Shown here: positions 44,982 through 53,170 of the stretch, in pieces
Numbering within the stretch: the stretch's first letter is position 1
Layout: each line of letters begins with the position of its first letter
From: JAXLYX01 sp046351215
Lineage (GTDB): Bacteria > Myxococcota_A > Polyangia > Polyangiales > Houyiibacteriaceae
Length of the DNA: 64,000 nucleotides
Assembly: GCA_046351215.1 (NCBI GenBank)
Contig: JAXLYX010000019.1
Span: 1-64,000 of the forward strand
Direction: 5' to 3'
The notes under the pieces: model-generated
Database searches by the model: none
Seen by the model: the letters and a program-made list of their open reading frames with translations, nothing else
Told to the model about the DNA's origin: nothing
Made by a program: the position numbers and the translations under genes

Positions 44982-45999
44982 TCGGCACGCCTCGCTCGGC
45001 GGGAAGGGCGTCGCGATCCGCGGCATCGCCCATCGCCTCGGCTCGCGGAAGGTGACGAACCAGGACATCATCGACGAGCATCGCATCCGCCTGAAGGACG
45101 CGTGGGTGCGCGAGAACATCGGCATCTCCGAGCGCCATTGGGTCGGGCCGCACGAGTCGACCGCGACGATGGCGGCGGAGGTCTGCGCCGAGCTCGTCGG
45201 GAACGCGGGGCTCGCGCCGGCGGCAGTCGATCGCCTGATCGTGGCGACCGTCTCTCCCGAGGTGATCACGCCCTCGACCGCCTGCATCACGCAGTCGATC
45301 TTCGCGCCGGGCACGGCCTTCCCCTGCATGGATCTCGTCGCCGCCTGCGGAGGCTTCCTCTACGCGCTCGACGTCGGCAGGCGCTGCGTACAGACGGGCG
45401 ATCGGAACGTCCTCGTCGTCGCCTCGGAGGTGCGGAGCGCCTTCCTCGACAAGCAGGATCGGCGCACGGTGATGCTCTTCGGCGACGGCGCCGCGGGCGT
45501 GCTCCTCACGCCGGCCCGAGAGGGCGAGGTCGGCATCGTCGACACCCGCCTCTTCGCGGACGGTCGCTTCTGGGAGGCGATCTCGGTGCCGGCAGGCGGC
45601 GTGCGGCGGCCTGCGTCCGCGGAGACGGTCGCGGAGAAGGCCCACTCGATCACGATGAAGGACGGAGCCGCGATCTTCGAGCGAGCCGTCGCCGAGATGA
45701 CGGAGCTCGTGAAGGCGATGGTGCTCGGCCACGGCGCCACGCTCGACGAGGTCGACTTCTTCGTCTTCCACCAGGCCAGCGTGAACATCGTGAGGCGCGT
45801 GCTCGAGGCCCTCGGGATCCCCGAGGAGAAGACCTGGATCAACTTCCCCCGCGTCGGGAACTGCACCGCCGCTTCCGTGCCGATCGCGCTCTCCGAGGCC
45901 GTGCGCGCAGGTCGGGTGAAGCGGGGCGATCTCGTGTGCTCCGTCGCGACCGGAGGTGGGTTCACCGCCGGGACGGCGCTCTTCCGCTGGGAGGTCTGA
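44968..45999 (+). CDS. Beta-ketoacyl-ACP synthase III-like condensing enzyme
   Basis: This 343-residue thiolase-fold enzyme resembles FabH. Catalytic Cys127 is in LVAACGGFLYAL, the His in FFVFHQASVN and the Asn in RVGNCTAAS, so the Cys-His-Asn triad is complete. GDGAAGVLL and the C-terminal GGGFTAGTALFRW also fit. Such enzymes start chains or join two acyl units. It is the only condensing enzyme in the cluster, so the product may come from a single condensation. It overlaps the ligase gene by 14 bases and is one base from the SDR gene. Confidence 0.92.
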   Translation: MALGDRHASLGGKGVAIRGIAHRLGSRKVTNQDIIDEHRIRLKDAWVRENIGISERHWVGPHESTATMAAEVCAELVGNAGLAPAAVDRLIVATVSPEVITPSTACITQSIFAPGTAFPCMDLVAACGGFLYALDVGRRCVQTGDRNVLVVASEVRSAFLDKQDRRTVMLFGDGAAGVLLTPAREGEVGIVDTRLFADGRFWEAISVPAGGVRRPASAETVAEKAHSITMKDGAAIFERAVAEMTELVKAMVLGHGATLDEVDFFVFHQASVNIVRRVLEALGIPEEKTWINFPRVGNCTAASVPIALSEAVRAGRVKRGDLVCSVATGGGFTAGTALFRWEV

Positions 46000-46000
46000 C

Positions 46001-46828
46001 ATGAAGGGAACGCGACGCATCGAGGACTGTCGGGTGTGGGTGACGGGCGGGCGCCGCGGTCTCGGATACGCGTTCGCCGCGCATTTCGCCTCGCTCGGAG
46101 CCGAGGTCCACATCACCTCCCGCGAGCCGGGGAGCGCGGCCGCCGTCGAGGCCGTCGACTCCCTCGCCCACGCGGCGCGCGCCCACGCGGTCGGCCACGG
46201 CACGCAGGCGAAGCCCGTCACGGTCCACGGCCTCGACATGGCCGATCCCGCGAGCCTCGACGCGCTCTCGGACGCGATCCGCCACCATCCGCCGCACGTC
46301 CTCGTCCACGCGGCCCACGTCTTCGCCGACCACGTGCCGATCGTCGGTCGGAAGCCGGAGGACTTCGCCCGAGGTCTCTCGTCGAACGTCGTCTCCGCCT
46401 ACACGATCCTCCGCTCCGCGGCGCGCGCCATGGCGCGCGAGGGGCTCGGACGCATCCTCGTCGTGGGCAGCTTCGCGACGGTGAAGCCGGGCCTCGGACA
46501 GGTCGGCTACGTGACGGAGAAGGCGGCGCTCGAGGGCATGGTCCGCTCCTTCGCCGCGGAGTTCGCGGCGCGCGGCGTCCACGTGAACGTCGTGCATCCG
46601 GGCATCTGCGACACCGAGAACGTCCGCGACCGCGTGCCCGAGGTGATCCGCGACGCGTACGCCGCACGGACCAGCGCCGGGAGGCTGCTCTCGCCGAAGG
46701 AGGTCGTGCTCGCGTCGTTCTCGCTGTGCGATCCCCGGCACGCCGGGATCACGGGCCAGTCGCTCGCGATCACGGGCGGCGCCGATCTCGCGGGCCTCGT
46801 GGCCGGCACCTCGGGGGCGGAGACGTGA
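46001..46828 (+). CDS. Short-chain dehydrogenase/reductase, probable ketoreductase
   Basis: This 275-residue classical SDR starts at ATG 46001 with GGAGG six bases upstream. It has the NADPH motif VTGGRRGLGYAFA, a nearby Arg that favours NADPH, the catalytic Ser in VVGSFATVKPG and the Tyr-Lys pair in GYVTEKAALEG. PGICDTENVRD and ITGQSLAITGGADLAG complete the FabG-like pattern. It is likely to reduce the 3-keto group made by the KAS III-like enzyme. It is not of the extended OleD type. It overlaps the next gene by four bases. Confidence 0.9.
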   Translation: MKGTRRIEDCRVWVTGGRRGLGYAFAAHFASLGAEVHITSREPGSAAAVEAVDSLAHAARAHAVGHGTQAKPVTVHGLDMADPASLDALSDAIRHHPPHVLVHAAHVFADHVPIVGRKPEDFARGLSSNVVSAYTILRSAARAMAREGLGRILVVGSFATVKPGLGQVGYVTEKAALEGMVRSFAAEFAARGVHVNVVHPGICDTENVRDRVPEVIRDAYAARTSAGRLLSPKEVVLASFSLCDPRHAGITGQSLAITGGADLAGLVAGTSGAET

Positions 46829-47637
46829 GCACGCGCGGCGCGATCGTCCGCTCCATCGTGCTCTTGCCCCCGCTCGGCCACGACGCGGCGCTCTACGCGC
46901 CGCTCGCGCGCGCGATCGGCGATCGGCTCGAGGTCGTCGCGCTCGACTATCCCGGCTTCGGCGAGGAGCCACAGGGCTTCGACTACGAGGCTCCCGAGCT
47001 CCTCGAACGGCTCGCCGGGCACTTCGCCCAACGCATCGACTCGCTCGGGATCGAGCCGGTCTTCCTCGGCGGCGTCTCGCTCGGCGGCACGCTCTCCTTC
47101 CCCCTGGGCTCGAGGCTCGCGCGAGCGCCCGAGGGAAGGCTCCTCCTCGCGTCGGGAGGTCTTCCCGTGGCGATGGTCCGGAAGGACGCCGTGCGCACGG
47201 CGATGAACGAGCTCGGCGCCGTCGGCTTCGCGCGCAGGCACCTCGGGCTCGACCATCCGGACCTCGACGCGTCGAGCCTGCGGACCCACATCGGTCGCAT
47301 GACGGAAGACGTCGCGCGCTACTTCGAGCACTACTTCCACACGACGTGGGAGGGTCCGGCGTTCGAAGCCCGCGCGAACGCCTCCGTCGCGATGCTGAGA
47401 GCCGCCCTCGACGTCGACTTCCGCGAGGCGATGCGCGATCCACGCCCCCGTTCGGTGGTGATCTGGGGCGACCGCGATCGGATCTTCTCGCGATCGTTCG
47501 TCGACCGTCTCGTCGCGACGCTCGCACGCCCTTCGCTCCACGTCCTCGACGGCGTGGGGCACTACCCCCCGCTCGAGGCTCCCGACGAGGTCGCACGGAT
47601 CGTCGTCGAGGCCCTAGAAGGAAAGGCAGAAGCATGA
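46825..47637 (+). CDS. Alpha/beta hydrolase
   Basis: This 270-residue protein starts at GTG 46825 within the SDR stop. It has an oxyanion region LLPPLGHDAALY, the nucleophile elbow GVSLGG, an acid near VIWGDRDRIF and the final His in DGVGHYPPLEAP. It should be a thioesterase or esterase that frees or transfers the product, or, like OleB, a lactone-processing enzyme; the sequence does not decide. ATGA overlap couples it to the diiron oxidase gene. Confidence 0.87.
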   Translation: MSTRGAIVRSIVLLPPLGHDAALYAPLARAIGDRLEVVALDYPGFGEEPQGFDYEAPELLERLAGHFAQRIDSLGIEPVFLGGVSLGGTLSFPLGSRLARAPEGRLLLASGGLPVAMVRKDAVRTAMNELGAVGFARRHLGLDHPDLDASSLRTHIGRMTEDVARYFEHYFHTTWEGPAFEARANASVAMLRAALDVDFREAMRDPRPRSVVIWGDRDRIFSRSFVDRLVATLARPSLHVLDGVGHYPPLEAPDEVARIVVEALEGKAEA

Positions 47638-48326
47638 CCGACCACAGCAGCCATCCCGTGATCGCCCGGTTCGATCGCGTCCTCGAGGAGGCGGTCGGCC
47701 GGATCGAGGACAGTCCCTTCGTGAAGGACCTCGCCGCCGGCAAGCGCGTGCTCCCCCTCTACGAGGCCTATCTGCGCGAGGCGTACCATTTCGTGCGCCT
47801 GACCTCGTCGTTCACGCCGCTCGCGGCGCGGCGCATGGATCCGGAGCTCCTCGGCCTCCGCCAGTGGATCCTCCACCACTCGGCCCACGAGATGGGTCAC
47901 GAGCTGATGGCGCTCCAGGACCTCGAGCTCCTCGGCCAGTCGCGCGAGTCGGTGAAGGCGAGCCAGCCGCGCCCCGGCACCTGGCAGTGGGTCCACTTCT
48001 TCTACTACCAGGTCGTCGAGCGTCCGCCGTTCGCCGCCATGGGCGTCCTCTACTTCCTCGAGGGGATGGCCGCGAAGCTCGCGCCCATCGTCGTGCAGCA
48101 GGTGCTGCCCTCGCTCGAGGGCGAGAAGAAGCGGGCGACGCTCTTCGTGCGCGAGCACGGCGAGCTCGACCTCGAGCACACGGACGAGCAGAAGGACGTG
48201 CTCGTGAAGTACTGCACGAATCCGTTCGACCAGGACGTCGTCTGCGAGACGATCCTGCAGGCCAGCTACGCCAAGCGCGCGATGATCGATCACATCGCCG
48301 AGACCGTGGGGAACCGAGCGCCATGA
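47634..48326 (+). CDS. Heme-oxygenase-like diiron oxidase (iron-containing redox enzyme family)
   Basis: This 230-residue helical protein resembles the TENA/heme-oxygenase-like superfamily. Candidate metal ligands are Glu49 and His52 (REAYHFV), Glu86 and His89 (HHSAHEMGHE), Glu143, and His175/His182 in FVREHGELDLEHTDE, giving the spaced E/H pattern of HDO enzymes. Members such as UndA and SznF use O2 for decarboxylation to alkenes or N-oxygenation. Next to an ACP and a condensing enzyme, a fatty-chain desaturation, hydroxylation or oxidative decarboxylation is plausible. The actual reaction is unknown. ATGA overlap couples it to the second ACP. Confidence 0.85.
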   Translation: MTDHSSHPVIARFDRVLEEAVGRIEDSPFVKDLAAGKRVLPLYEAYLREAYHFVRLTSSFTPLAARRMDPELLGLRQWILHHSAHEMGHELMALQDLELLGQSRESVKASQPRPGTWQWVHFFYYQVVERPPFAAMGVLYFLEGMAAKLAPIVVQQVLPSLEGEKKRATLFVREHGELDLEHTDEQKDVLVKYCTNPFDQDVVCETILQASYAKRAMIDHIAETVGNRAP

Positions 48327-48559
48327 CCGTCACCGAATCCGACCTCAAGAAGATGATCTCGGCGATCTGCCGCGTGCCCGAGGAACGCATCGCGCGCGAG
48401 ACGCGCTTCGTCGCCGACCTCCACATGGACTCGCTCGCGAGCCTCGATCTCCTCACGGAGCTCGAGGAGGTCCACGGCGTCGTGATCACGCAGGAGGAGG
48501 CACGCCACCTCCAGACCTTCGGTCACCTGCTCGATTTCCTCGAGAAGCGCGAAGACTGA
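48323..48559 (+). CDS. Acyl carrier protein (second)
   Basis: This 78-residue protein has Ser37 in LHMDSLASLDLLTELEE as the phosphopantetheine site. It starts inside the stop codon of the diiron oxidase gene (ATGA) and ends four bases before the exporter gene. It is clearly distinct from the first ACP. A second carrier suggests that the starter and extender, or the oxidised intermediate, are held on different proteins; the direct coupling to the oxidase suggests this ACP presents its substrate. Confidence 0.92.
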   Translation: MTVTESDLKKMISAICRVPEERIARETRFVADLHMDSLASLDLLTELEEVHGVVITQEEARHLQTFGHLLDFLEKRED

Positions 48560-48563
48560 GCCC

Positions 48564-51140
48564 GTGTCGTCCCTCGATCCCACGAGCGTGCTCGGACGCG
48601 CGGAGAGCTTCTTCCGCGCCTGGGCGCGCGTGGTCGTCCGCCATCCGAAGCTGGTGCTCTTCCTCTCCCTGCTCTTCACGGCGGGCATGGGGGTGCTCGC
48701 CGGGACGAGGCTGCGCGTCGACAACAGCACGGAGGGATTGCTCGGCTCCGATTCGCCGTCGATGGGCGTGCTCGACGCCCTCACGCGCGACTTCGGACCG
48801 GACAAATCCTTCGTGATCGTGGTCGAGGGCGACGTCTTCTCGAGACCCTTCCTCGAGAAGCTGAGCCGATTCCACCATGCGCTCGAGGGGCTCGAGCTGG
48901 AGCTCCCGACGCTCGGCCTCGACCGGCAGGCGCGGCGTGCGCTCGCGCGCGGCGAGGCCGTCGAGGCACGGGTCGTGCGGGAGCGCAGCGAGCCGGTCGC
49001 GGCCTCCGACGATCCCTTCGCCGGTATCGAGGGTTTCGACGCGCCCGCGGCCGGAGCGGCTCCCGCCGTGCCCCGTCCGACCCGCGGCGCCCACGTCGTC
49101 TTCGAGGACGTGACCTCGCTCGTGAACGTCCGCGACACCTCGTGGCAGGACGGTTCGCTCGCGATCGAGGAGCTGCTCGAGACCATCCCGTCCGACGGCG
49201 AGCTCCCCGCGTTCCGTCGTCGTGTGCTCGCAAACCCCTCCTTGGTCGGCGAGGTGGTCGATCGCGGGGGGAGGAACGCCGTCCTGCTCGTCCGCCTCCG
49301 TCCGATGGACGAGAAGGACTCCGCGAAGGTCCGGGACCGCCTCGGCGCTCTCGCGCGCTCGTACGAGGCGCCCGGGTTCCACGTCCGGATCGGCGGCATC
49401 GCCTCCCTCGAGGTCGCGCTGAACCGGATCATGGAGCGCGACATCTCGGTGGTCTTCTCGGCCGCGCTCGTCGTGATGCTCGGCCTCCTCTACTTCCTCT
49501 TCCGCAGCGTCTACGGCGTCGTCGGTCCCATCCTCGTCGTGCTCCTCTCGGTGGTCGCGACGCTCGGAGCGATGGCCCTCTTCGACGCGCCGATGACGGG
49601 CGTGACGAGCGTGCTCTCGTCCTTCCTCCTCATCATCGGCCTCGCGGATGCCGTCCACGTGCAGACGGCCTATCGCGACCTGCGGCGGAAGGGGGCCGGC
49701 AACGAGGACGCGATCGTCGAGGCGATCGCCGAGGCCGCCTGGCCGATCGCCTTCACGGCGATCACCGACGTCGCCGGTCTCCTCTCCTTCCGCACCTCGA
49801 GCCTCCGCTCGGTGCAGGACATGGGGACCTACGCCTCCTTCGGCATCACGGTGGCGTTCGTCCACTCGCTCTGCTTCCTGCCGGCCTTCCTCACCTTCCA
49901 TCGGAAGGCGACGCTCGGCGAGGAGCGGTCCGCCGCGAAGAAGGACGCTCTCGATCGCTTCCTCGGGCGCTGCGAGGCGGCGTCGCGGCCGGTGTACCGC
50001 GACGGTGTGGTCTCGCGTCGGCGCAGGAACCTCGTGCTCTTCGCGACCGCGGGGCTCACCGTCCTCGCGCTCTTCGGCTCGGCGAGGATCCGCGCCCACC
50101 ACGATCCCCTGAGCTGGCTCCCTCGCTCGAACCCCGACCGGCAGATCACCGAATACCTCGACCATCACCTCGGAGGCTCGGGCACGGTCTCGATCGTGGT
50201 GACGGCCGCGCCGGGGCATACCGTGCGCGAGCGCGACCTCTTGCTCCGCCTCGAGCGTCTCGAGCGTCACGTGCTCGCGTATCGGGCCGCGGACGATCAC
50301 CGTCCGATCGCGACGCACGTCTCGAGCGTCCTCGACCTCGTCCGCGAGAGCTGGATGGCGGTGCACGACGACGAGGCCAGGTACCGTGTCCTCCCCGATA
50401 CGCAGCAGGGCGTGAGCGACACCTTCACGCTCATCGAGGGCGCGGGTCCGCACGAGCTCTCGAAGATCGTGACGGCCGATTTCGAGAAGACGGTGATGAC
50501 GGTCCGCGTCCGTTGGCGCGAGGCGGGGGCGTACATCCCCTTCACGAGGCATGTCGAAGAGGGCGTCCGCCGCTACGTCGGGAATGCCGCACGCATCGAG
50601 CTCACGGGTACGGTGCCCGCGAACTACGAGGTCGTCTCCTCGCTGAACTCGGACCTCCTCTCGAGCTTCGGGACGGCCCTCCTCAGCATCGCGATCACGA
50701 TGATCCTCGTCGTCTGGGACGTGAAGCTCGGGCTGCTCTCGCTCGTGCCGAACCTCCTCCCGATCCTGATGATGTCCGGCCTGATGGGAGCGCTCGGGAT
50801 CCCACTCGACCTCATGAGCCTGCTCGTCGGCTCGATCGCGATGGGCCTCGTCGTGGACGACACGATCCACGTGCTCCACTACTACACGATGAAGAAGGAC
50901 GAGCTCGGTCCCGAGCGGGCGGTCCGCTTCCTCTTCGAGTCGACCGGGAGGGCCCTCGTCGGCACGAGCGTGACGCTCTCCGCGGGCTTCCTGCTCTACG
51001 TGCTCGCGACGATGAGCAACGTGCAGCGCTTCGGCGGGCTGCTCGGCGCGACGATCCTCCTCGCGCTCTTCGGCGACCTCCTGATCACGCCGGCGCTCCT
51101 GCGCACGATCGCGGAGGGCGAGCCGCTGCCGGAGGACTAG
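48564..51140 (+). CDS. MMPL/RND-family lipid exporter
   Basis: This 858-residue protein starts at GTG 48564. It has twelve predicted membrane helices in two halves, each with a large periplasmic loop (about 55-285 and 465-640). Proton-relay acids are seen in TM4 (LLIIGLADAVHVQTAYRD) and TM10 (SIAMGLVVDDTIHVLHYY). The layout is that of MMPL/HpnN-type exporters, which move hydrophobic lipids from the inner membrane to periplasmic carriers. It closes the ten-gene block, so a path of inner-membrane pump, LolA-like carrier and outer-membrane barrel is complete. The end is four bases from the FadL-like gene on the other strand. Confidence 0.92.
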   Translation: MSSLDPTSVLGRAESFFRAWARVVVRHPKLVLFLSLLFTAGMGVLAGTRLRVDNSTEGLLGSDSPSMGVLDALTRDFGPDKSFVIVVEGDVFSRPFLEKLSRFHHALEGLELELPTLGLDRQARRALARGEAVEARVVRERSEPVAASDDPFAGIEGFDAPAAGAAPAVPRPTRGAHVVFEDVTSLVNVRDTSWQDGSLAIEELLETIPSDGELPAFRRRVLANPSLVGEVVDRGGRNAVLLVRLRPMDEKDSAKVRDRLGALARSYEAPGFHVRIGGIASLEVALNRIMERDISVVFSAALVVMLGLLYFLFRSVYGVVGPILVVLLSVVATLGAMALFDAPMTGVTSVLSSFLLIIGLADAVHVQTAYRDLRRKGAGNEDAIVEAIAEAAWPIAFTAITDVAGLLSFRTSSLRSVQDMGTYASFGITVAFVHSLCFLPAFLTFHRKATLGEERSAAKKDALDRFLGRCEAASRPVYRDGVVSRRRRNLVLFATAGLTVLALFGSARIRAHHDPLSWLPRSNPDRQITEYLDHHLGGSGTVSIVVTAAPGHTVRERDLLLRLERLERHVLAYRAADDHRPIATHVSSVLDLVRESWMAVHDDEARYRVLPDTQQGVSDTFTLIEGAGPHELSKIVTADFEKTVMTVRVRWREAGAYIPFTRHVEEGVRRYVGNAARIELTGTVPANYEVVSSLNSDLLSSFGTALLSIAITMILVVWDVKLGLLSLVPNLLPILMMSGLMGALGIPLDLMSLLVGSIAMGLVVDDTIHVLHYYTMKKDELGPERAVRFLFESTGRALVGTSVTLSAGFLLYVLATMSNVQRFGGLLGATILLALFGDLLITPALLRTIAEGEPLPED

Positions 51141-51144
51141 CCGA

Positions 51145-52584
51145 TCAGAACTCGAGCGAGCTTCCGAGGTAGAGGCTCACGGCGTACGTGGAGCTCTTCG
51201 TGGTCTGGCCGGGCAGGGCGCAGAAGTTCACGCCGACGGCGGCGAGGCAGCGCGTGTCGTAGCCGACGGCGAGGCTGCGGACCGAGCCGGATCCGCCCGC
51301 GAAGCGGAGGGAGAGCGTCGTGCCGAACACGAGCGGCTTCTCGCGAGGCGCGGGCGCTCCCTCGGCGGGCGGCTCGACCGGGTCCGGGCTCCCTCGGAGG
51401 TAGGTGCGGGTCTGGAGGCCCACGGTGAAGCCGTAGAGGCTCACCGGGCTGTTGAGCCCTCCGTTGGGTTGATCGGTGCGATTGGTGAACACGCCGCCGC
51501 CGATCGAGAGGCCGCGGCTCACCTCGTGGATCATTCCCGCACGTACGTTCCACGTGGGCGAGAGGTCGACGAGGAGCTCCTTGTTCTCGAGACCCATGCG
51601 GTACTCGAATTCCACGTCGATCCAGCCGTGGTCGTAGTACCACGCGAAGCCGCCCGTGATCTGGAGCGGCTGGAGCAGACCGAAGCCCCCGTTGGGACGC
51701 ACGGGAGAGACCGACGAGGTCGAGACTGCCGCGCCGGGATCGCCGGGATAGAGGACATTCGGCGGCGCGACGAACGACACGGTCGTCGCGATGCGTTGCT
51801 CGGGCGTCTCGGCGATCACCATGGCGGGGCCCCGCAGCATCAGACCGAAGCGGAGCTGCGGGAGGATCTCCCACTGCAGGCCGACTCCCGGCTGGATGCC
51901 CCAGCGGATGGGGGAATCCTTGATCTGCTCCGTGACGCCCGCCTGGTACCCGCCCGTGACGCTCATCGTCACGACCTGGTTGTTCACGTAGCTCTCGTAG
52001 ATCCCGTAGAGGTGGAATCCGAGGCGGAGCTTCGGAGTGACGGACCATCCGAGGGTCGGCCCGACGTGGTAGCGCACCCGGTTCTGATCCGAGTCGTAGT
52101 ACGAGAGGATGTCGAGCTGGCCGTAGTAGGGATCCTCGACCTGCGCCGAGAAATCCGCCGACAGCCAGCCGTAGCCGTATTGGGTCACGAAGACGCCGAG
52201 CCCGAGCGTCAAGCCCGGCTTCAGCGCCGTCGCCATCACGACGCTCGGCGAGAGGATCAGTACCTGCGTCGACGAGAGGTCCTGGGCCTCGAGCTGCTGG
52301 CCGTCGATCTGGAACGCGAAGCCATCGTCGACGTGGTCGAAGCGGATCCCGTAGAGCGACGCGCTCACGTTGAACTTCGTGCGTCGGTTCAGGGCGAGGC
52401 CCGCCGGGTTGTACCAGGCCGAGCCGGGATCGCTCGACGTCGCCACGACGGCTCCGGCGGCGACCGCGCCCTCGTCGCCCTGCGCGAAGGAATAGCCGTC
52501 GGCGCGCGCGATGGCGGGAGCCGTCACGCACGACGCCGCCGCGAGGGCGATGGCCGCCCACCTCCCGATCCGCTTTCCGTGCAT
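51145..52584 (-). CDS. FadL/OmpP1/TodX-family outer-membrane transporter
   Basis: This 479-residue protein has a signal peptide (cleavage near AIARA, residue 28), then the FadL N-terminal hatch-like region with DPGSAWYNPAGLALNRRTKF. Beta strands follow to the terminal Phe (LYLGSSLEF), the usual outer-membrane insertion signal. The GxGxxWQxxPxxxxGxxxRxP strand pattern (GVGLQWEILPQLRFGLMLRG) is typical. FadL proteins let long-chain fatty acids or other hydrophobic compounds in. Here it separates the lipid-export block from an acyl-CoA carboxylase operon, so it may feed acyl substrates to that operon. Confidence 0.88.
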   Translation of the reverse strand: MHGKRIGRWAAIALAAASCVTAPAIARADGYSFAQGDEGAVAAGAVVATSSDPGSAWYNPAGLALNRRTKFNVSASLYGIRFDHVDDGFAFQIDGQQLEAQDLSSTQVLILSPSVVMATALKPGLTLGLGVFVTQYGYGWLSADFSAQVEDPYYGQLDILSYYDSDQNRVRYHVGPTLGWSVTPKLRLGFHLYGIYESYVNNQVVTMSVTGGYQAGVTEQIKDSPIRWGIQPGVGLQWEILPQLRFGLMLRGPAMVIAETPEQRIATTVSFVAPPNVLYPGDPGAAVSTSSVSPVRPNGGFGLLQPLQITGGFAWYYDHGWIDVEFEYRMGLENKELLVDLSPTWNVRAGMIHEVSRGLSIGGGVFTNRTDQPNGGLNSPVSLYGFTVGLQTRTYLRGSPDPVEPPAEGAPAPREKPLVFGTTLSLRFAGGSGSVRSLAVGYDTRCLAAVGVNFCALPGQTTKSSTYAVSLYLGSSLEF

Positions 52585-52705
52585 CGCTCGCCTCCCGTCG
52601 GAGGAACGGTATCCGAGTCCGCGTCGGGTGTCGTGGGCGGAGAAGGGCGCGACCGTCGCCCGGCGGACCCAAGAGGGTTCGAGCCGCCGGCGGACTCCTG
52701 AGCCC

Positions 52706-53170
52706 TCAGCCGATCCGCGCCAGCAAGCCCCCCTTCGAGACGGGCTCGCCGGCGGCGACCGGCAGCGCGATCACCGTGCCCGCCGTCGGAGCGGCGATCT
52801 CGAGCTCCATCTTCATCAGCTCGACGACGAGGAGCGGCTGACCCTTCGTCACGACGTCGCCGACCGCGACGAGGAGGCGCGCGACCGTGCCGGCGGTCTT
52901 CGCCTTCACGGTCCCGTCGCTCGACTCGCCCGAGGCGCGTGCGCCGGGGCCCGCGCCGCCGCCCGGCTCGAGCGGACCGAACCGACGCGTCGCGGAGCCG
53001 GTCTGCTCGACGTCGAGCCAGAGCTTGCCGTGGGCGTCCCGCGAGGCCCGCGTCCGACGTCCGTCCGCGTGGAAGAGCAGGAACGCGCTCGGCCCGAGCC
53101 GGAGCACCCGGAGGACACCCGGGAGACGAGCGAGCTCGGAATCGCTCAGGATCGATGCGCGAGCTTCCAT
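52706..53170 (-). CDS. Biotin carboxyl carrier protein of an acyl-CoA carboxylase
   Basis: This 154-residue protein has an N-terminal region that fits the carboxylase-linking (BT-like) domain, a Gly/Ala/Ser linker at about 68-84 and a C-terminal biotinyl domain. The biotin lysine is Lys120 in VELMKMELEIAAP. It carries the carboxyl group between biotin carboxylase and the carboxyltransferase. It overlaps the biotin carboxylase gene by 25 bp. In most acyl-CoA carboxylases these are one chain; the split form is less common. Confidence 0.92.
   Translation of the reverse strand: MEARASILSDSELARLPGVLRVLRLGPSAFLLFHADGRRTRASRDAHGKLWLDVEQTGSATRRFGPLEPGGGAGPGARASGESSDGTVKAKTAGTVARLLVAVGDVVTKGQPLLVVELMKMELEIAAPTAGTVIALPVAAGEPVSKGGLLARIG

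Noticed and set aside
43566..47637. OleABCD long-chain olefin pathway
   Set aside because: The enzyme classes are similar, but the SDR is FabG-like rather than extended OleD-type, the ligase is short, and two ACPs, a diiron oxidase and an exporter are added.
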